In this document: positions 49,497 through 58,191 of the stretch, in pieces
How the letters are laid out: the number at the start of each line of letters is the position of its first letter
Numbering within the stretch: the first letter of the stretch is position 1
Source: Longispora albida DSM 44784
GTDB lineage: Bacteria > Actinomycetota > Actinomycetes > Mycobacteriales > Micromonosporaceae
DNA: 64,000 nucleotides
NCBI RefSeq assembly: GCF_000379825.1
Contig: NZ_KB903817.1
Coordinates: 1-64,000, forward strand
Direction: 5' to 3'
Made by a program: the position numbers and the translations under genes
The notes under the pieces: generated by a model
Databases searched by the model: none
Told to the model about the DNA's origin: nothing
Seen by the model: the letters and a program-made list of their open reading frames with translations, nothing else

Positions 49497-50759
49497 TTAA
49501 CTATTGTCAGATCGGGGCAGGACCGGCGCCGCATCTGCGCCGCGCCGTCCGGCAGTGAGCGCGAGGAACACGGGCAGCACCGCGAACAGCTCGCCGGCCG
49601 CGCCGATCCACAGCGCCGGGCGGACGCCGAGCCACTGGCCGAGCAGCCCGCCGATCACCGCCCCGGCCGGCATCGCGCCCCACACCACGAACCGGACGGT
49701 CGCCGTCATCCGGCCCAGCAGCTCCGGCGGGCACAGCCGCTGCCGGTAACTCACCGAGCTGATCCTGAACGTCATGAACACCACCCAGCCCAGCCCGTGC
49801 AGCACGAACGCCACGGCCAGCCGCCAGTCCGCCTGGAACATCGGTACCGCGAGCAGCCACAGCACGGCGCTCACGGCCACCGGTACCGACAGCGCCAGGC
49901 GCTCGCCGATCCGGGCCACGATCCGCCTGGTCAGCAGCGCGCCGATCAGCCCGCCGGCCGCCTCGGCGGTGAAGACGAGCCCGCACAGGACCGGCGGCAG
50001 CCTGAGCTCGCCGGCCAGCAGTACCAGCAGCAGCGAGAAGCCGATCGTCCCGAACAGGTTCGACAGCGCGGCCGTCAGCGTGATCCCCCGGAGCTGCCGG
50101 TGCCCGAAGACGAACCGCAGACCCGCTCCGATCTCGGCTCGCAGGCTGCCGCCGGGCTCCCGGGTACCCGGCTGGCCGGGCGTCCTGATCCTCGCGAGCA
50201 GCGCCGCCGACCCGAGGTAGCTGAGCGCGTCGACCAGCACGGCGAAGGGCGCGGTGAGCGCGCTGATCAGCAGGCCGCCGATGCCCGGCCCGCCGACCTG
50301 TGCGATGGTCCGGGTCACCTCCAGCTTCACGTTGCCGTCGGTGAGCTGCTCGGCGGGGACGAGCCGGGGAAGGTAGCCGCCGTACGCGACGTCGAAGAAC
50401 ACCGTGCAGACCGACATGCCGAAGGCCACCGCGTACAGCTGCGGGAGGCTCAGGACGCCGAAGGCCGCGGCTGCCGGTACCGAGCCGAGCAGCACGGCCC
50501 GGCCCAGGTCCCCGGCGAGCATGATCCGGCGGGGCCGGTACCGGTCGGCCCAGGCGCCAGCTGGCAGGCCGAGCAGCAGGAAAGCCAGGTACTCGCAGGC
50601 CACGAGCAGCCCGGCCTGCGCCGGTGTCGCGTGCAGCACACTGATCGCGACCAGCGGCAACGCGACCAGCGTGACCGCTGTCCCTGCCTGGCTGACGGTG
50701 TCGGCCGCCCACAGCTGGCGGAAGTCGCGATGGCGGTACAGGCTCGTCTGGCTCCTCAT
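49497..50759 (-). CDS. MFS multidrug-type exporter
   Basis: A 420-residue major facilitator with about 10-12 membrane helices, close to the actinomycete MFS_3/enterobactin-exporter group. Visible: FRQLWAADTVSQAGTAV in helix 1, GLPAGAWADRYRPRRIM (the loop 2-3 signature DRxxRR), and a second-half loop LLTRRIVARIGERL. It probably exports a small molecule or drug. ATG 50759 begins MRSQTSLYRHRDFRQLW. It is divergent from an ArsR-like regulator gene with a palindrome between the starts, which suggests direct repression. Confidence 0.92.
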   Translation of the reverse strand: MRSQTSLYRHRDFRQLWAADTVSQAGTAVTLVALPLVAISVLHATPAQAGLLVACEYLAFLLLGLPAGAWADRYRPRRIMLAGDLGRAVLLGSVPAAAAFGVLSLPQLYAVAFGMSVCTVFFDVAYGGYLPRLVPAEQLTDGNVKLEVTRTIAQVGGPGIGGLLISALTAPFAVLVDALSYLGSAALLARIRTPGQPGTREPGGSLRAEIGAGLRFVFGHRQLRGITLTAALSNLFGTIGFSLLLVLLAGELRLPPVLCGLVFTAEAAGGLIGALLTRRIVARIGERLALSVPVAVSAVLWLLAVPMFQADWRLAVAFVLHGLGWVVFMTFRISSVSYRQRLCPPELLGRMTATVRFVVWGAMPAGAVIGGLLGQWLGVRPALWIGAAGELFAVLPVFLALTAGRRGADAAPVLPRSDNS

Positions 50760-50799
50760 GGTCGCAAAGACCAGCACCTGGCATCCTGGGGGCGCCACT

Positions 50800-50819
50800 G
50801 TTTCCATCACGGTGGAAAC
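50800..50819. promoter_or_regulatory. Operator between exporter and ArsR-like regulator
   Basis: GTTTCCA (50800-50806) and TGGAAAC (50813-50819) form a perfect 7-bp inverted repeat with a six-base spacer in the 85-base divergent gap. It is placed to control both the MFS gene and the regulator. Confidence 0.65.
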
Positions 50820-50844
50820 GTCGGCGCGCAGCGGGGGAGCAGGG

Positions 50845-51711
50845 ATGAGCGAGGTGCGGTTCGGTGCTGGCGACGTCGCCAGGGTCAGGTTCGCGATCTC
50901 GCCGAGGTGGGAGACCGTGGCCAGCCTGGGGGCGCTCGCGGAACCGGGGAGGCACCCCAGCCACGGCCCCTGGCTGCGCGAGGCCCGGGCACTGGCCGCA
51001 GACCCGGAGCTGCGCCGGCTGGTGGCGCCGGTACGGGCGCTGATCGGCCCCGGCATGGTCCTGCCGGACTTCCTCACCCCGCCGCCGTCCGAACCGCTCG
51101 CCGACCTGGACGCCGAGCTCGCCGGCCTGCCAGCGGAACTGTCCGCCGGGATCAGGGCCTGGTGGGCCGCCGCGATCGCGCCGCACTGGTCCCGGATCCG
51201 GGCCGTGCTGGAAGCCGACATCGCCTACCGGACCCGGCAGCTCGCCGAGGGTGGCCTGAGCCTCCTCTTCGACCGGCTGCACCCCACCGTCCGATGGGCC
51301 GGCGACCGGCTCGTCGCGCAGGACTGCGGCATCGGCGACCTGGACCTCGCCGGCCGGGGCCTTCCGCTGCTCCCCAGCGTGTTCGCACCCCAGGCCGTCC
51401 TGCTCAGCACCGAACCCGCCGCGCCACCCGTCGCCATCTACCCGGCCAGAGGCTCCGGTCTGCTGTGGACCAGCGGCCCCGTCGCACCCGGGCTCGCGAA
51501 GCTGCTCGGCCGCAGCCGCGCCGAGGTGCTCGCCCTCACCGTCACCCCGAGCAGCACCAGCCAGGTCGCCGAACGCGCAGGCCTGAGCCTGCCAGCCGCC
51601 TCCCAGCAGCTCACCGTCCTCCGCGAGGCCGGCCTGATCACCAGCCGCCGCTACCGCCGCGAGGTCCTGCACGCGACCACCGAACTCGGCGCGGCACTGC
51701 TCCACCCGTAG
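50845..51711 (+). CDS. ArsR-like winged-helix regulator with large N-terminal domain
   Basis: A 288-residue protein. About 215 N-terminal residues form a helical domain seen in actinomycete ArsR-type regulators of unknown ligand (VRFAISPRWETVASLGAL, LIGPGMVLPDFLTPPP). The winged helix is at the C terminus: TSQVAERAGLSLPAASQQLT, then VLREAGLITSRRYRREVLH. ATG 50845 has GGGGGAGCAGGG upstream. Its divergent partner is the MFS exporter at 49497, whose expression it probably controls through the palindrome at 50800. Confidence 0.88.
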   Translation: MSEVRFGAGDVARVRFAISPRWETVASLGALAEPGRHPSHGPWLREARALAADPELRRLVAPVRALIGPGMVLPDFLTPPPSEPLADLDAELAGLPAELSAGIRAWWAAAIAPHWSRIRAVLEADIAYRTRQLAEGGLSLLFDRLHPTVRWAGDRLVAQDCGIGDLDLAGRGLPLLPSVFAPQAVLLSTEPAAPPVAIYPARGSGLLWTSGPVAPGLAKLLGRSRAEVLALTVTPSSTSQVAERAGLSLPAASQQLTVLREAGLITSRRYRREVLHATTELGAALLHP

Positions 51712-51854
51712 CTGCACTGACTCCGGGCACCACCGACACTAAAGAATCTTGGTCCCGCTGCGAACTTTCTGGCTGCGAACGGCCAATACAAGGTGTACCG
51801 GCTGCCGGGGCGCGGCCGGAAGTGTCACCTGATCAAGTTTGGAGTCAGCGTAGC

Positions 51855-52394
51855 GTGGTTGCTGAGCTGGTGTTTCCGGGTGAGGGGGACCCGGAGGATG
51901 TGAGCGATGTTGGGTCGCTGTACGCCAAGCATCACGAGTGGATATTCCGGTACGCGCACCGCAGGGTTGGGCCTCGCGGCGCGGCGGAAGCCTTGAGCCG
52001 CGTGTTCGAAAAGGTCGCGGTGAATCCGGACTACGACCCCGGGCGGGGTTCTGTGGAGGCGTGGCTGTACTGGAAGCTGCGGACCGTCCTGCGGCGGATG
52101 GGCAGGGAAGAGGCGCGGGACGCCAAAGCGGGGACCGCGGACCAGTGGCAGTTCGCTGCGGAGGCGGCGAGCCCGGACATAGCGGCCGAGTACGTGGAGC
52201 GAGCGGCGCTCAGGGAAGCGATCCTGCGCCTGCCCCACGACGAGAAGGAAGCACTACTGCTCGTCCACTGGGACGGCCGGTCCTATGAGGAGGCAGCGGC
52301 CATGCAGCGAGTGCCAGTCGGCACGGTCAAGACCCGGGTCCACCGAGCATGCAGGAAGATCGCGAAGCGTCTCGGACGACAGGAGGAGGCATGA
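51855..52394 (+). CDS. ECF-type RNA polymerase sigma factor
   Basis: A 179-residue sigma-70 family protein. Region 2 is seen as YAKHHEWIFRYAHRRVG and YDPGRGSVEAWLYWKLRT, and region 4 as ILRLPHDEKEALLL, EEAAAMQRVPVGTVKTRVHR. The GTG at 51855 gives the full region 2. The stop overlaps the start of the next gene (ATGA at 52391), so the pair is translationally coupled as for a sigma factor and its anti-sigma or effector. Confidence 0.88.
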   Translation: MVAELVFPGEGDPEDVSDVGSLYAKHHEWIFRYAHRRVGPRGAAEALSRVFEKVAVNPDYDPGRGSVEAWLYWKLRTVLRRMGREEARDAKAGTADQWQFAAEAASPDIAAEYVERAALREAILRLPHDEKEALLLVHWDGRSYEEAAAMQRVPVGTVKTRVHRACRKIAKRLGRQEEA

Positions 52395-53332
52395 CTCCAG
52401 AAGAGATCAGGGCACTCGCCGGCGACATGCTGGAGATGAGAGAACCAGTGCCGGACGACCTGCGGGACCGCGTGATGCGGTCGGTGGACCGGGTGCGGGC
52501 ACGCAGGCGCCGCCGCCCGCTGCTGCTGTCGGGCCTCGGCGGGCTGGCGGTGAGCGCGGCGGCCATCGTGGCGGTCGTGCTGGCCCAGCAGCCAGCCCGC
52601 CCAGGGCTGAACCCCGACGTCACCGACGTCCTCAACCGCGCGGCGAACGTCGCGGGCAGCGAGCCTGAGCTGGTACCGGGCGCGGGGCAGTTCGTGTTCA
52701 CCGAGACCCGGGCGTGGTACCCGACCGCCACCAGCTCCGCGAACAGCGCCGACGGCGCGGTCGTCACGGTGTACTCGTGGCGGTCAGCCGACGGTACGCG
52801 CGACGGCCTCGTCCGCCAGCCGGACGGCCCGGGCGCGCGCGGCGACGAGGTGCTGCCGGGCTGCCGTGACGGGAAGATGGAGCCACGGGACAGGCAGGGG
52901 CACCCGCTCGGCACGCTCGTTGGGTGCGATCCGGATCCGGGATATGTGACGGGTCTGCCCTCGACAGCCGAGGCGATGGCGAAGCTGCTCTTCACCCGCG
53001 GCGGCGGCACGGCACGGGGCGCGTTCGAGCAGGTCGGCGTGATCCTCAAGGATCACTACCTGCCGCCGAAGTCGCGGGCACTGCTGTTCAAGGCCGCCGC
53101 GCTGATCCCCGGCGTGGAGGTGGCGTACGGGGTCAGCGACGCGGCGGGCCGGCCGGGCATCGCGATCGTGCTGGCGGAAGACGGCGTACGCCAGGAGCTC
53201 GTCTTCGATCCGGTCCGGTTCACGTTCTCCGGCTGGCAGATGCGCTCGGAGTCGGACGGGGTGAACGCCATGCTCCGCCGGTACGCGGTCATGAGGGTCG
53301 CGGTCACCGGCACGGCCGGGTCGCTGCCGTGA
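52391..53332 (+). CDS. CU044_5270-type membrane protein, sigma partner
   Basis: A 313-residue protein: a short cytoplasmic part (about 1-52, basic end VRARRRRR), one membrane segment (about 54-75) and an extracellular domain of 240 residues. This is the layout of the actinomycete CU044_5270 family, routinely encoded just after an ECF sigma gene. It probably works as a membrane anti-sigma factor or signal receptor; the short cytoplasmic part lacks a zinc anti-sigma motif. It overlaps the sigma gene by four bases and ends before a strong hairpin. Confidence 0.85.
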   Translation: MTPEEIRALAGDMLEMREPVPDDLRDRVMRSVDRVRARRRRRPLLLSGLGGLAVSAAAIVAVVLAQQPARPGLNPDVTDVLNRAANVAGSEPELVPGAGQFVFTETRAWYPTATSSANSADGAVVTVYSWRSADGTRDGLVRQPDGPGARGDEVLPGCRDGKMEPRDRQGHPLGTLVGCDPDPGYVTGLPSTAEAMAKLLFTRGGGTARGAFEQVGVILKDHYLPPKSRALLFKAAALIPGVEVAYGVSDAAGRPGIAIVLAEDGVRQELVFDPVRFTFSGWQMRSESDGVNAMLRRYAVMRVAVTGTAGSLP

Positions 53333-53342
53333 CCGGCGGGTA

Positions 53343-53383
53343 CCGGGCGGACGCCGTCACTGTCCCTGACGGCGTCCGCCCGG
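53343..53383. terminator. Bidirectional terminator
   Basis: CCGGGCGGACGCCGTCA (53343-53359) pairs perfectly with 53367-53383 around CTGTCCC, a 17-bp stem between convergent stops. Confidence 0.88.
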
Positions 53384-53403
53384 CCCTGGCCGTGGCTATC
53401 GGA

Positions 53404-53916
53404 TCACGGGTAGTACTGGTTGGGGCTGTAGGCGGTCATGAGGTAGGTCCCGGCGGAGTTGTAGAAGTCCACGGCCGTCCACGCCACGCCGGATCCCGGG
53501 GCGTAGTGCGTGACCGTCGGGTAGCGGCCGAGGCTGTAGGTCCGGCTGGAGTACTTGTAGTAGTAGGTGTAGTTGACGGCGACGTAGACGTACGCGGTGC
53601 CGCCGTAGCCGATGTTGCTCCACGCGTTGACGTAGAGGTCGCCGTTGAGCTGGCGCTTGCTGCCCCAGTAGCTGATGCAGGTCCCCGCGCCGTAGGTGTT
53701 GGCGCAGCCGCCACCCGAAGCGGAGGGGAACTGCCCGGCCGGGTCGCGCTGGCCGAGCGGTGCGGCAGGTGCCGCGGGGTCGTACCAGGTGGCCGGCTGC
53801 GCGCCGGTTCCGTGTGCACCAGGGCCTGGCCCGGGCGAGGCCAGGGCCGGGGCTGGCGCGGTGAGTACTCCGATGGCCAGCGTGATGGCGGCGAGCAGGC
53901 GGGCGATTCGTGCCAT
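53404..53916 (-). CDS. Secreted Tyr-rich protein of unknown function
   Basis: A 170-residue exported protein. The signal peptide is about 1-27 (MARIARLLAAITLAIGVLTA ... ALA). The mature part has a Pro/Gly/Ala spacer, one Cys pair (GGGCANTYGAGTCIS) and a C-terminal beta-rich half full of tyrosine (YVYVAVNYTYYYKYSSRTYS) that suggests a small beta-sandwich or beta-barrel. ATG 53916 has GGGAGG five bases upstream. No family recognised. It is convergent with the CU044_5270 gene and divergent from the second sigma gene. Confidence 0.8.
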   Translation of the reverse strand: MARIARLLAAITLAIGVLTAPAPALASPGPGPGAHGTGAQPATWYDPAAPAAPLGQRDPAGQFPSASGGGCANTYGAGTCISYWGSKRQLNGDLYVNAWSNIGYGGTAYVYVAVNYTYYYKYSSRTYSLGRYPTVTHYAPGSGVAWTAVDFYNSAGTYLMTAYSPNQYYP

Positions 53917-54231
53917 GACACCTCCCGTGACGAGCGGGCTGGACGCGTCCAGCGATCCGTAGGCATAGATATATCCGAATGATGTGCCCCGGGTCTGGGG
54001 TCCTGCTCGTTTCTGACTCATCCAGGCCCGCGCGGCCGGCGCCCCGGTGCGCCGAACCAGGCCCAACCGGCCCTTGACGGAACTTTTACCCGAGATATTC
54101 ATCCAATCTTGTTGTCGTTCACGGCTTATGTGATGAAAGCGGAGAACGACCGTCCAATGAGGAGGACGCCGCATCGTGACGCGTCAGGTGACACATTCCT
54201 CCCGCGCGACCGCGCAGGGGAGGGCGGGCCT

Positions 54232-54768
54232 GTGACCGGGGGTGCAGCGCTCATGAGTGACAGTGAGCTGCAAGTGTTCTATGTGGACAACCACCCGTGG
54301 ACGGTGAGATACCTGTCCTTCGCCACCGGCGACCAGGAAACGGCGAGGGACCTGGCGCAGCGCGTGTGGATGAAGTTCCTCGCCTACTCCAGGCGCAGGC
54401 CGCTGACCAGCCCCCGCGCGGTACTGCGGATCATGGCCAGCGACGCGGTGGCCGAGTGGTGCCGGCGTCCCGTGAAGGACCGGGTCCTCCCTGCGGGTCT
54501 CGCCCCGGCGGGCCTGGCACCCGTACCAGGAGGCCAGGACGGGTCCGACGCGCGGTGGGATCTCCAGGCGGCACTCCTGACCCTGCCGCCGGACCTGCGT
54601 GAGGCGCTTCTCCTGCGGTACTACGCAGACCTTCCGCCCGGCGAGGTCGCCCGGATCCTGGACATCCCGCTTCCCACGCTCAAGAGCAGGCTCGCTGCGG
54701 CCCGTGCCGCTCTGCGGAAAGCGCCATCGCTGGCCGGCTACCAGGTCACCACCGGAGGTATACGGTGA
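54232..54768 (+). CDS. ECF-type RNA polymerase sigma factor
   Basis: A 178-residue sigma factor. Region 2 (about 8-70) shows DNHPWTVRYLSFATGDQETA and RVWMKFLAYSRRRP; region 4 (about 120-165) shows LPPDLREALLLRYYADLPPG, then VARILDIPLPTLKSRLAAAR. GTG 54232 is preferred for GGGGAGGG seven bases upstream; ATG 54253 is the alternative. The stop overlaps the next gene by four bases (GTGA). Its partner is not a membrane protein, unlike that of the first sigma gene. Confidence 0.85.
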   Translation: MTGGAALMSDSELQVFYVDNHPWTVRYLSFATGDQETARDLAQRVWMKFLAYSRRRPLTSPRAVLRIMASDAVAEWCRRPVKDRVLPAGLAPAGLAPVPGGQDGSDARWDLQAALLTLPPDLREALLLRYYADLPPGEVARILDIPLPTLKSRLAAARAALRKAPSLAGYQVTTGGIR

Positions 54769-55763
54769 GCATTCCCGAGGAACTCAAGCGCCTGGGCCAG
54801 CAACACCCGCCCGTCACGCCAGAGGAGACAGCCTCGTCCTTCGGCGAGCTGCTGAGGTCCTTCGATGCCCTCGCCGCCGACCCCGCCCAGCTCAGCGAGC
54901 TGGAGGATTCGGCGATGACCGTCCTCGCGCGACGGTCGTTCTTCGAGCTCGGGGCACGCCAGCTGGCGGCCGGGCACATCGCCGAGGCCCGCCAGTGGCT
55001 GCACGAGGCGGCCTTCCTGGGCTGTACGGCGGCACCACTGCTCCTGGATCAGCCGTTCCCGCCGCCGGAGCCCTGTGGCGGGATGACAGTGCCCGGCAGC
55101 GACCCGGGCCACGGCTGCCAGCAGGCGGCCACCGGCCCCGAACCGGATCCGCGCACCGATCCACCGGCACCCGCTCCAGACCCCGGCCCGGAAACGGTGC
55201 CCGGCGCTGACCAGCGGGCCGCGCGGGCCGCACGGGCCATGCTCGACGCGGCCAGGGAGGAAGCCATCGCCATCGTCGCCCAGGCCCGCCAGGACGCACG
55301 CGAACTCGCGGACGCCGCAGCCCGGGAAGCCGCCGAGGTCATCGTCAACGCGTACAGCACGGCCGAGCGGCGGCACTATCTGCCGCTGCGCTCGCAGTAC
55401 CCGCCGGCTGCGGCCGGTGACGCAGCCAGCCAGCAGGCGGCTGCCGACGGGGAGGTGCAGCTCGTGCTGCTCAAGGCCGAGATGGTCGAGCCGCCGGACG
55501 TCAGCCGGAGCTGCCGTGAGCTGATCCGGCCCAGCCAGGTACACGAGGTGGCGGCCATCGCCGTCCTGTGCATCGGGTTCACCCAGGCACTTCCGCAGGC
55601 TCCGGCGCGACCGGCCGGGGAGCCGGCCGGCCCGGCGCGGATCAGGTCCCTGATGGACCAGGCGGCCGGGGCCAGCCGGACGTCCCCGCCCGCCGCGTAC
55701 TCGATCCTCCAGGAACTTCTCCAGATCGCCGGGCCAGCGGCCCACCAGCGCGACACCACCTGA
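54765..55763 (+). CDS. Soluble sigma-partner protein of unknown function
   Basis: A 332-residue hydrophilic protein without membrane segments. The N-terminal 90 residues are helical and TPR-like (DSAMTVLARRSFFELGARQL, HIAEARQWLHEAAFLG); a Pro-rich linker (about 97-145) leads to a long Ala/Glu/Arg helix (about 145-195, AREEAIAIVAQARQDAREL), likely a coiled coil, then a mixed C terminus. Start GTG overlaps the sigma stop by four bases, so it is made with the sigma factor and may bind it. No family recognised. Confidence 0.75.
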   Translation: MSIPEELKRLGQQHPPVTPEETASSFGELLRSFDALAADPAQLSELEDSAMTVLARRSFFELGARQLAAGHIAEARQWLHEAAFLGCTAAPLLLDQPFPPPEPCGGMTVPGSDPGHGCQQAATGPEPDPRTDPPAPAPDPGPETVPGADQRAARAARAMLDAAREEAIAIVAQARQDARELADAAAREAAEVIVNAYSTAERRHYLPLRSQYPPAAAGDAASQQAAADGEVQLVLLKAEMVEPPDVSRSCRELIRPSQVHEVAAIAVLCIGFTQALPQAPARPAGEPAGPARIRSLMDQAAGASRTSPPAAYSILQELLQIAGPAAHQRDTT

Positions 55764-55865
55764 GCAGCACCTACCCGGCAGCACCCCTGGTCTACCGGCA
55801 GCCGCCGGGACGGCCCGGACCACATACAGCTCAACCGCACAAACGGCACAACAGGAGGGCAGCTC

Positions 55866-56180
55866 ATGGCTGCGCGTCACGAGAACTCCGGAACCACAGG
55901 CCCGGCCGCCAAGGACCCGGTAAGACGGAACCAGCCCAGAACGACGCCGGGTACCCGCCGGCGCAACCCCAGCAGCAGGGCAGCCGACGGGAAGCTGCTC
56001 ACGACCCGGGCGGCCACGATCCTCACCGTCGCGGTCACGATCGGCATCCTCACCGGGCACGGCACAGCCATCGCGGCCCTGGGCACGCTCAGCCCGGACC
56101 TCGCTCTCTTCACCGGTATCCCGGCCGGCCTCACCGCTGGCCTCACCGCGGCGCTGGGCCTGCACCGGCTCGTGCGGTAA
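55866..56180 (+). CDS. Small membrane protein
   Basis: A 104-residue protein with a basic, disordered N terminus (about 1-48) and two hydrophobic segments (AATILTVAVTIGILTGHGTA and ALFTGIPAGLTAGLTAALGL). ATG 55866 has GGAGGGC upstream. It follows the sigma-partner gene by 100 bases and may share its transcript. The function is unknown. Confidence 0.72.
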   Translation: MAARHENSGTTGPAAKDPVRRNQPRTTPGTRRRNPSSRAADGKLLTTRAATILTVAVTIGILTGHGTAIAALGTLSPDLALFTGIPAGLTAGLTAALGLHRLVR

Positions 56181-56195
56181 GCCCCCGGAAACCCG

Positions 56196-56230
56196 AGCGC
56201 CACGACCCGCACCCGGCGGGTCGTGGCGCT
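56196..56230. terminator. Terminator between convergent genes
   Basis: AGCGCCACGACCCGC (56196-56210) pairs perfectly with GCGGGTCGTGGCGCT (56216-56230) around ACCCG. Confidence 0.88.
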
Positions 56231-56249
56231 TCCGCGTGTCCCGGGTACG

Positions 56250-57080
56250 TCACGCGGGGCGGACCACGATGTCGCCGCCGTGGGTGCGGGCACGGACGCT
56301 GACGGTCCGGGTACCGGTGCCGGCTGTCTCCGCGAAGTTGCGTACCCGCCCGGCCGTGGTCCGGGCGTCGAGCGCGAGGGCCGAGCCCCGGGGTACGCCG
56401 ATCTCCACCTCGCCGGCCGGGGTGTACAGGTCGGCCGGGCCGGCGCCGAGCTGGCCGAGGCGCAGGTCGCCGGTGCCGGTCCTGACCTTGAGCGCTGCGC
56501 GGGCCACGTCGACGGTGACCGGGCCGTTGGCCGAGTTCACGCGCAGGTCACCGTACGCCTCGCCGATCCGGGTCTCGCCGCCGATGTTCTTGACGACGGC
56601 GTTGCCGCCGAGCCTGCTGACCTGGATGGTGCCGTTCCCGCTGATGTCGGCGCGGCCGGCCACCTCGCCGACGGTCATCGTGCCGCCGGTGGTCCGCAGG
56701 TGCACGCTGGCGGCCCGTTCGACCCGGATGTGCCCGGTCGGGGTCTTCAGCTGGCACGAGCCGACCGGCCCCTCGACGGCGTAGTCACCCTTGGCCGTGT
56801 CGCCCCGCACGTCCGAGCCGGCCGGCAGCTCCACGAGGACCTCGACCGTGCCGTACCGGCTGGTCCACAGGTTGCGCATCCTCGGGTGCCTGACGGTCAG
56901 CTTCCCGTCGGAGAACTCGACCCTGGCCTCCTCCGCGGCCCTGACGTCCAGTTCCCAGGCCGGGTCGACGGGGCTGACCGTGACCACGGCGTTGTCGCGG
57001 TCGCTGGCCGCGAACCGGATGTTCCCGAAGATGATGTCGACGGTCGCGGAGATCGGGCCGGTGGTGGTGAACGCTGGCAT
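56250..57080 (-). CDS. DUF4097-family beta-helix protein
   Basis: A 276-residue cytoplasmic protein of the DUF4097 type: successive short beta strands forming a helix or solenoid, with repeats such as GSCQLKTPTGHIRVERA, GTMTVGEVAGRADISGNGTI and KVRTGTGDLRLGQLGAGPAD. Members are often encoded next to ABC transporters or PspC-like stress genes; the biochemical role is unknown. ATG 57080 follows GGGAGC; a longer frame upstream lacks support. It is divergent from the DrrA-like gene across a region dense in inverted repeats, so the two are probably co-regulated. Confidence 0.85.
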   Translation of the reverse strand: MPAFTTTGPISATVDIIFGNIRFAASDRDNAVVTVSPVDPAWELDVRAAEEARVEFSDGKLTVRHPRMRNLWTSRYGTVEVLVELPAGSDVRGDTAKGDYAVEGPVGSCQLKTPTGHIRVERAASVHLRTTGGTMTVGEVAGRADISGNGTIQVSRLGGNAVVKNIGGETRIGEAYGDLRVNSANGPVTVDVARAALKVRTGTGDLRLGQLGAGPADLYTPAGEVEIGVPRGSALALDARTTAGRVRNFAETAGTGTRTVSVRARTHGGDIVVRPA

Positions 57081-57143
57081 GGTGCTGCTCCCGTGGGTGG
57101 TCCGTGCGTCGTGACGACCTGACACGTTCGACGATCACCGGTC

Positions 57144-57244
57144 GCCCTGTCACCGGGCAGCCACGGCCCTGACACGGCCGCCACGGTGCCGGGGACCGTG
57201 TCAGGGCTGGAACAGGGCCGTGACAGGCCGGGCCGTGACAGTGG
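57144..57244. promoter_or_regulatory. Operator cluster between DUF4097 and ABC genes
   Basis: GCCCTGACACGG (57166-57177) and its exact reverse complement CCGTGTCAGGGC (57196-57207) flank an 18-base spacer. Related half-sites flank them: CGCCCTGTCACCGGG (about 57143-57157), GGGCCGTGACAGG (about 57215-57227) and GGGCCGTGACAGTGG (57230-57244). The repeated CCTGTCA/TGACAGG core in a 170-base divergent gap suggests cooperative binding of one regulator; none is encoded next door except possibly the STAND regulator at 58915. Confidence 0.7.
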
Positions 57245-57249
57245 TCCCC

Positions 57250-58191
57250 ATGACGAGTTCAGCGATCGCGGTCTCCGGACTGCGCAAGTCCTACAAGGAC
57301 AAGGTGGTGCTCGACGGCATCGACCTGGATGTCCCGGCCGGCACGATCTTCTCCCTCCTCGGCCCGAACGGCGCGGGCAAGACGACGACAGTGAACGTGC
57401 TGACCACCCTGACCAGCGCCGACGCCGGCACGATCCGGATCGCCGGTCACGACATCGCGGCCAGCCCCAGGGAGGTCCGGCGGGCGATCGGGGTGACCGG
57501 CCAGTTCGCGGCGGTCGACGAGCTGCTGACCGGCCGGGAGAACCTCCAGCTGATGGTGGACCTCAGCCCGGTGTCCACGAAGGACGGCAAACGGATCGTC
57601 GGCGACCTGCTGGAGCGCTTCGAGCTGACGGAGGCGGCAGGCAAGCCGGCCTCGACGTACTCCGGAGGCATGCGCCGCAAGCTCGACCTGGCGATGACGC
57701 TGGTCGGCAGCCCGCGCATCATCTTCCTCGACGAGCCGACGACGGGTCTCGACCCGCGCAGCCGCCGCACGATGTGGTCGATCATCCGTGACCTGGTGGC
57801 CGGCGGCGTGACCATCTTCCTCACCACGCAGTACCTGGAGGAGGCCGACCAGCTCGCCGACTCCATCGCGGTACTCGACCAGGGCCGCATCGTCGCGCAG
57901 GGCACAGCTGCCGAGCTCAAGCGGCAGATCCCAGGTACACACGTCCGGCTCAGGTTCGCCAGCGAGGCGGAGCTGGACACCGCCGCCCGGGCCGTCGCCG
58001 GGTCCACGAAGGACACCGAGGCGCTGACGCTGCGCGTACCCGGCGACGGTGGCACCCGGTCGCTGCGCGCCCTGCTCGACCGGCTTGACGAGCACTCGGT
58101 CAGTGCCGAGGAGTTCTCCGTCCACACCCCAGACCTTGACGACGTCTTCCTCGCCCTGACCGGGCACGCCACGGAGGTAACCGCGAAATGA
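57250..58191 (+). CDS. ABC transporter ATPase, DrrA type
   Basis: A 313-residue ATP-binding subunit of an export ABC transporter. Walker A is GPNGAGKTTT, the signature YSGGMRRKLDLAM, and Walker B IIFLDEPTTGLDPRSR; the C-terminal 80 residues are the daunorubicin-resistance-type extension ending DDVFLALTGH. It pairs with the permease that overlaps it by four bases and probably exports a drug or lipid. ATG 57250 is only 6 bases after the last operator half-site, so repression would be direct. Confidence 0.95.
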   Translation: MTSSAIAVSGLRKSYKDKVVLDGIDLDVPAGTIFSLLGPNGAGKTTTVNVLTTLTSADAGTIRIAGHDIAASPREVRRAIGVTGQFAAVDELLTGRENLQLMVDLSPVSTKDGKRIVGDLLERFELTEAAGKPASTYSGGMRRKLDLAMTLVGSPRIIFLDEPTTGLDPRSRRTMWSIIRDLVAGGVTIFLTTQYLEEADQLADSIAVLDQGRIVAQGTAAELKRQIPGTHVRLRFASEAELDTAARAVAGSTKDTEALTLRVPGDGGTRSLRALLDRLDEHSVSAEEFSVHTPDLDDVFLALTGHATEVTAK

